Source: Spirodela intermedia
Taxonomy: Eukaryota > Streptophyta > Magnoliopsida > Alismatales > Araceae
NCBI GenBank assembly: GCA_902729315.2
Contig: LR746273.1
Coordinates: 2,226,001 to 2,290,000 of the forward strand
Direction: 5' to 3'
DNA: 64,000 nt
A program made the position numbers and the translations under genes. Positions 12,065 through 26,000 of the stretch are shown here, one piece after another (position 1 is the stretch's first letter; the number at the start of each line of letters is the position of its first letter). The notes under the pieces were generated by a model that saw only the letters and a list, made by a program, of their open reading frames with translations, did no database searches and was not told the DNA's origin.

Positions 12065-14079
12065 TCGTCGATCCGCCTCCTTTCCAGGAATCGCGGAGGT
12101 TGGAGGAGCCAAGTTTTGTTTTGTTGGAAAAAAAATATCAGTAGGTCGCCCGGGGGCGAGATGGGGAAAACGTCATAGTCTACGTCAACGGTGACTCGTG
12201 TACAATTTCTACGAGTTGGAGCTTAAAATGGTAGTTTTTAATATCTCGTGGACTTTCTTCAAAGGTCAAAGGATTCATATTAACAGGTTAATGATGTGCG
12301 CCAAAGGTGGGACGCGTGTGGGACCGGCAGCCTAACTCTTGGGAATAACATTTTGGCCCATTCACGCGTCTTTAAGCCCAATTGTTTGCTGATACATTTT
12401 CTACCATTTCTGCCCAATAATTATAAACGGCCCATTGGGCTATTTGGCCATTTATATCATTAGATACTACACTTCACACACTAGGAGGCCTCACGCGCCA
12501 AGAGATGAGAGAGAAAGAGAGAGAGAGACAGAAGGATATAGTTTTGATGTCAAGGCCGTGCTATTTATGACGCAATAATTTTGACGAAAAAAATATTTCT
12601 ATAGAGGTATGTGTCAGCAATAGATCTTTTTTTTGATAATCATCCAGATAAAGATAAGGTAATATATACGACCACAATAATGTAGAGTTTTTTTATTCAG
12701 ATATAATATTAGCCGATAGTTTTGAGTAAGTTTTTGTGCTTCTCTTTATTTTTTGACAAATAATCGAAATAAATGGAACTATATGTAATATATATATATA
12801 TATATATATATATAAGAGTAGAGATAAATATATAATCGAAATAATTGGGATTATATATGTATTCGAACCCGCCAGAGGGAAGTCAAGCTCATGTTTGACC
12901 CATTTCGGACCCGCTACGATCACAGGCCCTACCGATTTGCCCAGGAACGAGGGCCGTTCGATCTGCAGGTAGGAATGGCTCCACCGGGCATCCGACGTGG
13001 CTGGACACCGCTTACGTGGACGTCTCACACCAGTCCTGTTGTCCGACAAGTGCGATGCTGGACATTTATTTGCATTGGAAGGGTGGGCACTCCCCTAGTC
13101 ATTGCCCAGAAAAGGCAAATTTTCCCACGTCATCGCATTCACCGACGAGGGGTATTTCAGTACTTCCACTGGGCCCTCCTGCACGTGAATCGATGTTGTT
13201 CGGACAAGAGGAAAGAGAGGGAGAGGGAAAGCATGCGCGGTGTGATCACTCTCCTCCGACGCTCACACGGGTAGCTCCGTGGCCTGTCGACGTTCCGGAC
13301 CGGGGCCCGGGCTTCAAGTTCTTCCACTTCATGGCCCAGACCCGGCCCAGTTGTGGAAAATGACCAAATTAGAAACACAATTATTTCCGGTATAAAATAG
13401 GGTCAATATTAATATATTTCATCGCCCTGATCCCTTCCAATTCCATAAAATTTCAAATTTAAGCAATAAATTATTTATTGTATATAATACCTTAAATATT
13501 AACTATTTTTTGATATACGAATGGAACTTATCTATTCGGGTGTAAATTTATGTGCTCGGTGGGGAAATGGGCCGGCGGATGGGGGTGCATAGCGGGCCAG
13601 TTGACGACGACCCGGAAAGGCGGCGAGTGAGGGGTCGCTTAATCTCCATTCCCTGAGTTTCTTCGGTTTTTTGCAGAAAAACCCTTCAATCCGGCGTGGG
13701 GCCCGCCAGTAAGCAGGAGTCGCGCGGGCCTTTCCACTTTTCTCCCGCTCCGCGGCTACGTCTTGGCGGGCGGCGGGGCCGTCACCCACTTCCTCCTGTC
13801 TCACTCTTGTCTGGATTCGAGAGCGACGTGCTCTCTCTCTCTCCACGCTGCTCTGCTACGGCCCTCCGCCGCCGCCGCTGTCGCCGGCGAGCTTTTGGAT
13901 AGTCGTCGAGAGCTCGCTCCGCGATTCGAACGCGCTCATCCGTCCTGCTAGTTTGTTCCCTTCGAGAGCGGTATTTTTTTATCAGATTTGGATTTTCTCT
14001 CTCTTAGACACATGGCTCGAGGTTTGGTGTGAGTGGAAGGGTGGAATTGCGGGGAAGATCCGGCTTCCCGCCGTGTTCC
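12065..14079. other. Intergenic region between the ERECTA-like gene and the kinesin
   Basis: This holds the 3' flank of the receptor kinase, a GA tract near 12508-12530, a (TA)n run at about 12788-12814 and the promoter and leader of the kinesin. A TATA-like TATAAAATAG lies at 13391-13400 on the plus strand, about 690 bp before the kinesin start. From 13550 the sequence becomes GC-rich, as expected for a leader. A short upstream ORF (ATG 14012, stop ending 14032, six codons) precedes the main start. I see no gene between them. Confidence 0.5.
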
Positions 14080-17000
14080 ATGGCTTCCGGGACGTACAGG
14101 AACGGCGGGGCTGCTAAGGTCGTCTCCAAGGCCGAGAGGCCGCCTTCGTCGCAGTTCGCCACCCCGAAGGCCACCTCCAAGTCGCGGGTGTCGTCGGCTG
14201 CGGGCGGCTCTGGCGTTCGTCGCTCCGGGTCCCTGTCGGGTGGTGCGAGGAATGACCCTGGAGGTACGTCCTCGTCTCTCTCCCTCTTGTCTGTGGCTTT
14301 ATTTCTTTCTCCGTTGGTGTCATGGGCGCTGGTGTCATGGGCGCTGATGTCGTGCGAGATCTAGTGTCCGGCTGCTCCGTTGAGACGCACTATTCTCGGT
14401 GGACGTCTCTACATTAGCATGGGAATTTGGGGTATCTGGCATTCGGGTCTCCGTTCCGTTGAGAAATGGAAGATGGTACGGGGTATGCATATACTCGAAG
14501 TGGTCGCGAGATCTTGGTTATATTGTCTACCGCCTTGGATTCCGAGACACGCGACCGGAGATTACTTTGAACAGGATAAGGGAAACTTCTGGGCCAGGTT
14601 TTTACCATGGTAGCCACTTGGATTGTGACATGAAAATCATATAAATGCATAATGTCACTCGGGGAGGCATTGAGTGCACTCGCATGATGTTCCCGTTCTC
14701 GTGTGAGATATCTGACCATCTTTTTTCTGTTGTTGAGTTACACTCGTGATGAAGTTAAATTAGGTTCCCGACTTGTCAGGTAGGCACCCTTTGGGTCTAG
14801 TTGTTTGCTTTAAAGTGAAGGTCCCAACCCTGTGCAAGGTATAGCTCGATGATCCTAAGTCAGTTTCATGATGTTAAAAGAGGATATCGACAGGGCTCTA
14901 TTACAGACTTCTTTCAATGTGGAGTATACGGCCAAGGATTTACAGGAGAAGTATGTACTTTTGGATTGGTTACATGCGATTCGCGTTTCAAAGGCTAGAG
15001 GTTGTGGTCAAGCACTCAATTGAGCTGGGATATAGCTTTTCCATAATCTTGCAGATTCAACGCTCTCTACTGGTTATTTCTCCCTTATGGCCCATAATAA
15101 TTTCTGGCAATCTCTAGAAATGCTTAGATGTTATGAGCAAATGATATACACAATGTAGACTGTGTTGTCATGTTTCTATAATTATTTTCTTGGATTCAAG
15201 GCCTTTCTTTTAAAAGTATCCTCTCAAGGATGCTTCTTGGGCGTTATGCATAATTTTTGTTCAAAGTGCCTTTGATTCCCTTGATTGTACTTTTCATTTT
15301 CAACAATGCAAATGCACCCGCAGCAAAAAAAGTTTGTAGCAATGCTGCTTGTCTTTCATTTTAAAATTTATCATTGCCTAGAGGAAAGGAAGAGATGGAA
15401 AGCTGTCTAACATCAGAAACATGAAGACCTTCTATGGGGTGGGATATGAGGGCGATATTGGAGTGAAAGCTGGTAACTACTTGACTTTTTGCAGGCTGCG
15501 ATTGACTGTACAAGGTTTACTTTTAGTTGAACCTGAAGCATTGCTGTGCCCATGGTGATGCCTCGTGGATAGTCAAGTCGACCTAGGTGCCTAGATGAGC
15601 ATAAACATAACGTGCTTGTGTTCCCCTTGCTGGGTTTTCTTGGCTTCTATGAGAAGTGAGGTTATAGGCTTAATAAATAGTCCAGAGTTTATTTTTTAGT
15701 AACGAATTTGAAATACAAAGAAGCCAACTCTCAAGTCACCGCATAGCCAAGCACTTCAAGGTTTTCTGATGGAGGAAGAGAATAATCAAAGCTAATAGGT
15801 CCACGCAACCAGACCCTGTAAACTAGTTTACACATAATGGATATGTTCAAGGGCTATAGGCCCAGTAAATTCCGTTGAAAGATGTCTAAGCCCCACACAA
15901 CCTTAGATATCTCCAGATTAAGCATACAATGTATCTTTAATAAAGTATGACTACACATGAACCTCACATGCTGAAAATCATGCAAACAATAGCGAATAAC
16001 GAGAGGAAGAGGAGAGGGAATCACAGTCAGAACAAACACGATTTGCTTGAAAACTCTTAAATAGATAAGAACACTTGCTCACTACAAAGATCAAATGCTC
16101 ACACTTCCTTCCAGATATAGAAAACTCATTACCATCAACGGTTGCATTCCTCTTTAACTAAAGCCCTAAATTGATTCTTTGTTGCCCGTTGCCTAATGAC
16201 AAGGATCCCCCTCATCTAGCAAGCTTGATGCACGGCTAGTTTTGCTTCTTCACCAATGCTGCCACCATGGACCAACGTGAATTCAAGCCACTGACATACT
16301 CTCCATCATTGAAAGCTAATACTTTCCATTACGATAATCGCTGGCCCACCACCCACTCTTGGAGCAATCACACCTACGATAAGAACCCCAGTGACATATT
16401 CAAGAGTAATGTGAACACTGCCAATTGGTTCCCTTACTAGGGCATCGATTTACTGTATCCAGATTTATACTCCGACCATTTATCATCCTTGAACCTTGGC
16501 TCGTTGCCATTTGCAAGCTGAAATAGTCTTTCAGAAAATAAAAGCAAGATGGTATTCAGTGGACGGTCCTGCCAAGCCTTCCGTTCTGTAAATACTCCAA
16601 GAAGTCCATAGTGTTCACAGAACTTTTGGTCCAATGCGCCATCCAGGGCAGTGTTCGTGGTGTTTTTTTCTTTCTGAGACTTCCACATAATGTATCCTCC
16701 ATTTCCATAGCCCTAGCATTTTGCCAAGAGAATACTATTAGTTTCGGTTCTTTAGACGTCCCTCCACTCCCCCCACCCCAAGAGTTTTGAATGCATCTTT
16801 TTTTTCCCATGTTCAGCACCTCTAAGAAACCAAGCCTTTGCTATTTCTTCTGATCTATTTGCTACAGTTTTTGCATCATGAAATTGACAAAGAAATAAGT
16901 ACTTAGTGCAAAGTACTCATTTGAAAAGGATCCATCTGGTATTGCAATGATGTTTTTGCTTTGCAACCTTTGAGTTGTTCATCAAAGATAGAATATGTTC

Positions 17001-20000
17001 GTTCTAATCATGCCTCTTGTAGATTCCTCAGTTGGTGGCGACCCATATCTTTAATGAGAAAATGTAAATATAATCATCATATCACGATGTGTAGTTCTTT
17101 TGGTCTAGTAATTTATATCCCTGAATATGGTCTTTCGTAAGAGGCCTTTTCAAATCCAACTTCAGCTCTATATATTTTTTGCAGTTTTTTGGTATGGTGT
17201 GCGGCCTTCTATGCTTCACGAAGCTTTCTGAATTGGATCTCACTTTGATAGTGCTGACGGTTTATTTATATCAAATTATTGACTACTTTCGCCAGATATG
17301 CATCAGCATCTCAGATAATGTTTTCCATCTTCCACTGAGAAGGGCAATTAGACTGTAATCCGTGGCTTCTTTTTCCATTCCTTTCTGTAAGCTAAAAGAC
17401 ATGAATATCAGACCATCTGTAATTACAACCCCAAAAAGTTAGATAAGATCGCTTGTTGAATGGGCATGTATTCTGCAGAATGAACAAAAGAAGGGGAATG
17501 GATAGCCCGCGTAGGCAGAGGTCATAGTCACTACGGTGTGAACATCCCTATTAGGATGTAGATTGATCATCTATACAAAAAATGTTTGAACTTTATTCAG
17601 AAACTTGGGTGTGAACAAGATTGAAGCTAATACATATAGGCCTCTTTCAGTACTCTACGAGGGCTATTATTCACTTTTCAAGTTAAAGATTCATCACACT
17701 CGGGGAGTCATTCCAAAATTGTTTCGCAGAAGCTTGTGTTTCAGAAAAAGAAGAGATGTCTATTCAACGATTGTATCTATTTAGCCCCTGAAAGCACAGA
17801 GTTTGATAACACAGATGACTGCAGACCAGTGAATCCGTTGATTTACATCTGTGCACCTGCGATAATGGCTACTTGTTGGCGTTTTATTTATTATTTTATT
17901 TTGAGGGGGGTTGCTCATTGGTTGAGAAGGTGTGCTGGACAAAGTGCAGTGCAAGTGCTGGATTTGAGGACGGTTTGGTTCCTACTGATTATTCCTTTGT
18001 GAAAAACCTTTTAGTTAATACAGGAAGCATACGTGGACAGTCATTCAAATTTAAAATATTTTTCCGTTTTCCTTGTTGTTACCGGCCTTTTGCTGCTACA
18101 TGAGGATTTCCCCTTTTCCAACATTAACGTTCCTTTTTCTTAACGTGAGTAATTTTCAAAGGACTGCCGGCTTTTAGTTGAGTAGATCTGGTTTGGATTT
18201 CTGTTCTGCGTGCATCTGGTGACTGACTAATTTATTTAAATGGACCATTTTAGATTTTTTTCCTTTGGATGATAAATGTTTTTGCAGGAGTATTTTAAAG
18301 ATTTTAGACTCAGCCAGGTACTGTCTAAAAGGGAAAAACAAAGAGTGCGAATTTCATGTAGCTAATTTTATTTTGTCAATGTGTTGGTAACCTTTTTAAA
18401 AATGATTATTCAGTTGGTGATATCCAGATTAATTTATATTTTTGTGTAGAATCTATGAAAATAGTATTCTATTTACTTGCTCGTAGGTAAGATTTGTATT
18501 TACTTGCTCATAGGCGAGATTTGTATTTACGTGCTAAGTGTTCTGTTATATTGTACATTTTGACTTATTTTTAAAGTTGAATGAGGATATGAATGAAGAT
18601 ATACAGCCAGGCTATCTTGTACACTGCATTCGTTTTCACCCGTGTTTAAATTCCTATGTTAAAATTACATTCATAATCTTATGGATGCTTGTGCAGTTCC
18701 TGGGAGAGTCCGTGTAGCTGTAAGGCTCCGACCACGAAATGCGGAGGAATTGGTGGCAGATTCAGATTTCGCTGACTGTGTTGAATTGCAATCAGAGGTA
18801 GTACTGGTGCATCATCTTTTTTACTGCATGCATTTAAAGGAAAGGAAACTTATTAGCCAAAGATCTCTGTTAATTTGTGGTCTCGTGTAGAAAACTATGC
18901 TATTGGGTGGATGGTTTTTGTTAGCTAATTTCAATTCTTTTTATCCTGTGTTTTAGCTTAAAAGGTTAAAGCTGCGTAAGAATAACTGGGATTCAGACAC
19001 CTATGAGTTTGACGAGGTGCTAACAGAGTTTGCATCACAGAAACGTGTGTATGAAGTAGTGGCAAAACCAGTTGTTGAGGTAACTTTTTTCTAACCATTT
19101 CTCATTACTTCATGTTCAAGTTTTGCTAACTGCTGATGGCCATTATTTGGAAAGGAAGATCAGCTGGCATTTGTTAGTGCTTTAAATGTTTGACGTGATA
19201 TTGCTTTCAGTTTTGCGCTGACAGTCTGGTAATATTGAATGATTTGGTTATTTTGATTGACTTCTCAAATCTTTTATTGATAAGCGCTAAACAAGCCTTA
19301 ATTCCTGCAGTCAATTTTATGATTGAGATTTAATTCTTCTCAGTATGAATTTAAAGCAATGTTCAAATCGTCGCCACCATTTTTTTGTATATATTGTAAT
19401 TGAAATCTGAGGTAACTTTTCTCAAAGTTTTCTTTCATACTGTTGCTTTCATTATTTGTCATAAATATATCGTTTATATTTGTAAGTGTGTCGCTGATAG
19501 TGTGGGAAAGAACATTCATAAAACATTGCTCTCTAACAAAGTGCTCAGAGAGTTTGAATTTATTTGGGCCGTTATCAATGGACATACAACTCAATGTGGT
19601 TAAAAATGGGCCCTATCTGGCAACAGATGCATTAATTTTGAACTGACTTGGCTTTTACGTTAGTTAATGCTACGATATTGTAGTTCTTGAGCATAAGCGT
19701 TTCTGTAATTAAGATTATCAACGTACTGATCTTGATCCACGCTGTCATTTCTAATGTGTGCTAATGTTTACTTATGTTTATCACATAGACGAATAATCCT
19801 TACCATTATTTAAGATTTTTGTGAAGCTTATCTGCTTGTACTGAAGATTTTAGTGTGTAGGGCATATTGCAATTGGGGTGCTTTTGGAGCAAGTCATTAG
19901 TCTGGTGCAGAATATTGTAGTCTTCTTGGTGAAGCCTACAAATTTTAATTGCTTCTCACCTTGCTTGACAATTACGATGCATTTTTTCTTAAATTGGAGA

Positions 20001-23000
20001 GAAAATCATACGATACCCTTATTACCACTGGGCTGTTAAGTTTCAAGTATGTATCTATTTTCTTGTTTAAAATGTCCTCGGTGCAATCTTGTTCATTTTC
20101 ATCTCTTTTTTTAGTTAACCATAAATATTGTCTTTCCCAGTTTGAAAAATAATTTGAATTTTCTACTCAATCGATGTTTTTGTGATTGCATGCAAATATT
20201 TGACGTCTTTCACCCGAGTGACGTGCAGTGAGACGCTGTTGTTGGTAACTGGAGACCGACGTGCAATGGGAATGCTAGACATGTTTTTGGAAAAAAAAAT
20301 AAAAAATCTTTGGAAACACTTTGTGGCAGTCATTGATTAAATGCCCTTGAGGCTGACCCATTTGAGTGATTCATCCAAACGAAGATACTTCTCTGAGTTA
20401 ATAACTGGCGTGAATTTGAGCAACACAGTGCACGAATGATAATTTGATTGCTTGTGAAATATTCTAGAAGAATTGTTGTTCAGTGAGTTCTTGGTTTTGG
20501 ATGTTTTGCTTAAATAATGCAAGTAGGATGGTACGATCAAGTTTAAATGATCATGGTTTGATAGGCTCTAAAGATTGCAAGATTAAAGTTTTACCCATCA
20601 TTTTTCTTATCCTTCCGATTTTCTCAAGTTTCTTTTCCCAACGTTTTGAATATTTCTGTAGTGTAGCTGAACTCTTCAGGATTGTGCCCAGGTCGCACGA
20701 TCTATTTTTAGATGCTTCTTGTCCTTTTGCCTTCCTCTTGGCAATTCCTTCAGGTTTAATTATATCTTCAAATGATAAATGTTAGTTTGGATTGATCATC
20801 TCAGATGTTCTGATGTTTTCTTATATATTTATACAATCTCTTTACCAGTTTATCTATCTATGGTTCTCTCCTCCCATTCTCCTCCTCGTGGTCCCCAGTT
20901 TCATTAGAATCTTAAATTTGTGCACAAGCTGATATAGCCTAGAAGCTAGAATACGTGAGGACAGTCATTTACTTTGTTGATACGTTTTGGTTAAAGCTGT
21001 ACAATAATATCTATTATACAGAGATAACCTAATCATTAGTATTTAATTTGTTTGGCGCCAATTTTTCTCATTGAATCTTGAATCCCATAATTTTCATGTC
21101 ACCTTGCAGCTGTTATCTTTGTTTATGCCAGTTTTGCCTTCTTGTACATGATGACTTTTCTTCTGTGCAGAGTGTTCTTGAGGGATACAATGGTACGATT
21201 ATGGCTTATGGACAAACTGGTACCGGGAAAACTTTTACCCTTGGGAGACTTGGAGAGGAAGACACTGCAGCCCGGGGAATCATGGTCCGTTCTATGGAGG
21301 ACATTCTCTCAGACATTTCTCCAGAAAATGATTCCATATCTGTCTCCTACTTACAGGTTGTTCACCTACCAGGCTCAGCAGTAGTCAGTTATGTTTGCTA
21401 ACAATAAATCTAATATCTTGATCATAGTTAAGTCTCATTTAGCAAGTTTTTCAGATATCGATATTTTATATCGGCTAAAGGTTTCCTTCTAACAATCATT
21501 TGCAGCTTTACATGGAAACGATCCAAGATCTCCTTGTTCCTGGAAATGATAAAATTGCCATAGTTGAAGATCCAAAAACAGGGGATGTTTCGGTACCTGG
21601 AGCAACTCTAGTAGAAATTAGAGACCAGAGGAGCTTCGTAGATCTTCTGAGGCTGGGGGAGGCTCATCGGTTTGCTGCCAATACGAAGCTAAACACTGAA
21701 TCTTCTCGCAGTCATGCTATTCTCATGGTAATATTGCTAAACTGAAAGCAGTTTGCTAGGTAATGCTGCTAGATCTAGCCGAACATTTTAATTATGCTTA
21801 GATGAAAATTTCCATGTCGTGCAGGTGCATGTGAGGAGATCTGTGAAGCCAAGGCATGAAAGAGAAGCATCTATCTCATCTTTAGATAATGGGACTTCCT
21901 CTCCTTTGGTTAAATCGTTGAGACCTCCAATTGTTAGAAAAAGCAAGCTTGTAGTTGTAGACCTTGCGGGCTCAGAAAGAATAGATAAATCAGGTATGGT
22001 AAGCACCAGGTTTTTTACGTTTTCTAGTGTGTTTAGTCTGTTGGTTGATTTTGTCTATTTTTATGTGGATCCTTCGTGGTATGTCTCTTCCTTTTTCGTT
22101 ATCCTTGCATTTAAATTCACAGAGGAAAAACAATGATTCGTGGTATGCCGTTGACTCTTTGCTAACTTCCTCATGATAGGAAATGGTTTGCTGGATCTTT
22201 ATATCATTCATCAAATTTGTACTTTTGTTTTGGATGCTATAGTGGAAAATGATATGTTGTTATTATTAACTAAAAAACATTTAGATGCTAGAAGCTTGTG
22301 GTAGAATCATCATGTTTTAAGAGTGGTTTTGGAATTGGCATAATCAGATAAAATATCTGGTTTGGTAAGAATGCGAACTTTTGGTAATTTTTGTCATAGC
22401 ATGTACCATGGAAAAATAATGTCGTGGGCACTTCCCAAATAGTAATCGGATAATTGATCTAGAATGGTTCGGTAATCAGCTGATCTTGATGTTTAAAATC
22501 CACTACTCGATGTTAATTTTCAGATGATAATATGCACACCTCATGAGGCGAATGAGCTTTTCCAGTTTAAGTTGGTATACATGTAGGTTTGAGCAGTAAC
22601 TAGATAGAGGATCCATAACTGGTCTTTTTCTAATGGAGTATGGCAATGTACCTACATCAGTATGCTAATTTTTTTTTATATGTATATTCATTGTTGGCCG
22701 CCCCAATTGTACTCAAGGTTAGAATAAAACTGCTACAAACATTCTGGAGATCAGGATATTGAGGTGACGGGCCGGTTTGCTGCATTCAGTACCTCATCTC
22801 ACACAACCTTTTAAATTCTTGAAGGGGATGGTTGCCACACAAAAGTGGTTGGACATGTTTAGTGAATTATGATGTCTCTTGTTACGAGTTAAAATACTTG
22901 TTTTTTTGTAGCAGATAATTTTTTATTAATTCTCTGTTGCATTTGATATTTTTTTCTGATTTTATTTTTTAGTATATTAGCTCAACTCATTTTTATCGTA

Positions 23001-26000
23001 AAATCTTCAACTTTCTTCATTCCTGTATTCCACATCGTGCAAATGGTTTTCTTTTTGTCAGGTTGTATTGATTGACTTGAGAACCTGGAATTTTCTTATT
23101 CAACAGTTGTCGTAGTGCTCCAATGCCATTCATTTAGGGTCAATAATTGTTGAGTGTTTTCTTTGTTAACCATCTAATATGCTGTTGGCTGCAGGAAGTG
23201 AGGGGCACACACTGGAGGAAGCGAAGTCTATCAATCTTTCACTAAGTGCACTTGGAAAGTGCATTAATGCACTTGCAGAAAATAGTCCGCATGTGCCGTT
23301 TCGTGATTCAAAGCTTACAAGGCTGCTTCGAGATTCATTTGGTGGTGAGATAGTGTTAAACTTGCGAACTTTTCGTTTTTAGTGGGATTTTAAGTGCTAG
23401 TTATCAAAGTAGTCATGTTTTGATGGTCCTTTATGGTTGATTGGACACATCCTTGTTTTACGGATGGTGGTTTTCATATCTTTAGATTTGAATTCTTGCA
23501 AAATTTCATGATTTGATCATCTAGATCGTTCACATTTACTTATTATCTTTTGACGTTTCATTTTTTTTTATTTTGAAACATGGATGTTTCTTTATGCTTA
23601 CATTGGAGCTTTTCTATTTATTGTGCTTTACTATCTTGGCCTAATGGAAAAATCGAAGCAATAGTATTTGTCATAAACAATTATTTATTTTGTAAAATTT
23701 CCATGTCATTTTTATGGGCACAATTTTTGGGGCCGTTGTATGTTATTTGGTATTATGCTATTAAGAAGAAAGATACCAGTAGAGTATGGAAAAGATTTAA
23801 TAATTGGCTTTATAAAATTTGTTGGTTTAGGATTGCATTCATGTAGAGGATATTGCCACTAGCTCAATTTTATTGCCCATAACCACATGGATTGTGTTAC
23901 CTTGTATGTTGCATTTGTGTAGCAATGCAGATCCATGGATTGCCCTTCTATTCAAGCATGTCTGACTTGTTGGTTTCAAGTATGTTTGTCTAATGTCTGC
24001 ATTGGGTGATCAGGAACTGCCAGGACATCATTGGTGATAACTATTGGCCCATCACCGCGCCATAGAGGGGAGACTGCCAGTACCATTATGTTTGGGCAGA
24101 GGGTACTGTTCTCATTCTTCGTCAACCATGTTCTTCTGTCTCAAAATTTTGCTCATATTTTCTTATAACGATTTGTTGGGTTCATGTTTAGTTCAGAGGC
24201 TGTCAGTAAGTCGTCTGTGTCACTGTTTTTACTTTTAAATATCTTGCGTGGATGTTCTAATTTTACATTGAAATTTTTTTGTATGTTCTCTCGTTTTAAT
24301 TTAAGTTGTCAAATGATTCGTATTTCGGTTTTTTTCCTCCCAAGGGCTATCTGCCATAATGATATCTGTGACTCTTTTAGTTGAGTGAGAAGAAACGTAG
24401 ATTTGTTTTCCGGGATACAGTTCTCAAGGTTTTTTTGGCACGGATGTCAGATAGTTCTCTTGGATGTTGGATATGCAAAAAAAGATTTTTCTACTCTTAC
24501 CGGCTTGCCGTCTCATTCTGGTTAGTGAATTGTACTGGTTGGATTTTATAGGATGCAATGTTGGATAGGTTTACCTAAATGAGGACGCGTGGTGATTGTG
24601 GTGACTTGATGAAATTTCTTACTTATCACATGAATCACACATGAGTCATTTTGAGTTAACTTACTCAAAAAAGTCAACCCTTTCAAGAAAAAGCCTGGTT
24701 GGAACCAGTCCAGACCACTTTACATTTCTTAAAGCTGGTTGCTGTCATTTGGGGAAGATAAGTGGTTGAAATTATGGAAGAAGAGAAAAAAGGGTGGAAT
24801 AAGAGAAATTTTTGGTGGTGCTGCTTGCTCTTGTCCAAAGAAGCTTATCAATAGCATGCAATGAGAGGAACCGGCAACATTAGATTGAATTTTCAGTAGA
24901 TCGATTGGGACGGGAAAATACATGTAAATGAAGGGAACCGGCGGATGTGAGAAAGGTGTCAAAATCATCTGCGTAGGGTCAGATTGGACTTTATCTTCTT
25001 GTCCTGTCTCCATGCATAATGGAAGAAGCCAAGAATAACTCAGTTACTTGTGAAATATTTCCATTCTGCCTTAATTATACCCACCCTGTAAAAACGATAC
25101 TCCAACTGATGAATTTTTCAGCATCGGATGTGAAGGCTCTGGTGGGTGCCTCAGTTCCTTCCTGTTCCCAGAGCAGAGGCACAATAAACTGCTGAAGGCT
25201 GTTTTTTTGGGGAGATGTGCTCTTTTTGTTCTCTTGCTGTTGTGGCCTCAACACAATTCTGGCATGGCAATTCTCTCTTCTTTTCCGTGCGGCCTGTGAT
25301 GTTTCGATCCTTTATTTCTGCCTTTCTCTCTTTTTTCTAGGGGCTCCCGGATCTATTTGTCAAAAAAAAATTAGTGGGTTTTTTGGCTAATGCCTTTGTT
25401 TAAAAACATCTGCAGTTTCGGCATGTCTTTTGCTAGTTCAGTTATTACTTCTTTGGTCAAAAAAAGAAAAAAAAAGAAAAGTTGGAACCCTGAAGTCCCG
25501 TCCTAAAGGCCGAGGGCTATTTTTACGATGTGAATACAGATATCTATTCTAACCAGTCACTCTTATCCAAAAGGATAGGGACTACCCAGTGTATCACTCG
25601 TGTTTATCCTATACTCCACTCAATCCAAGTCTCCCACAAGGATGGATGTTCAAGGGTATTTGCAAAATGATTTCCTTGATCGCCTTTCTATCGCTTATAC
25701 ATAAACCTTTCAAAGGTCTCAAAGGCTTATGTCCTGTGTTTTTTCTGCTTCGACTGAGGCCAATGTTATGTCCTGTGTTTATTCTTCTCTGTACCTGCCG
25801 CTGTTTCTTCTTCTTTTACTTCTTATTTCTCACGTCGGTTTGGTATTGTCACTTGTATCCCCTTGCTTCTCCATTCATTGTTACTCTCTGCTCATGGCGG
25901 ATGAAATCGAGGTTGGGATGGGGGTTAAAAACATATGCTTATCTTGGAGTTCCATTTCAGCTCTTGGTAGCGTTTTTGGTTTCATTACTTTCTTTCTGCT

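Noticed and set aside
12862-12880. GGGTTCGAATAC on the minus strand, resembling a tRNA B-box
   Set aside because: No A-box at the right distance and no acceptor-stem pairing; the flanks are TA-repeat sequence.
15540-16040. Sequence in kinesin intron 1 with CCTAGGTGCCTAG and LTR-like AT-rich ends
   Set aside because: I could not find paired terminal repeats, a primer-binding site or any retrotransposon protein, so no element is called.
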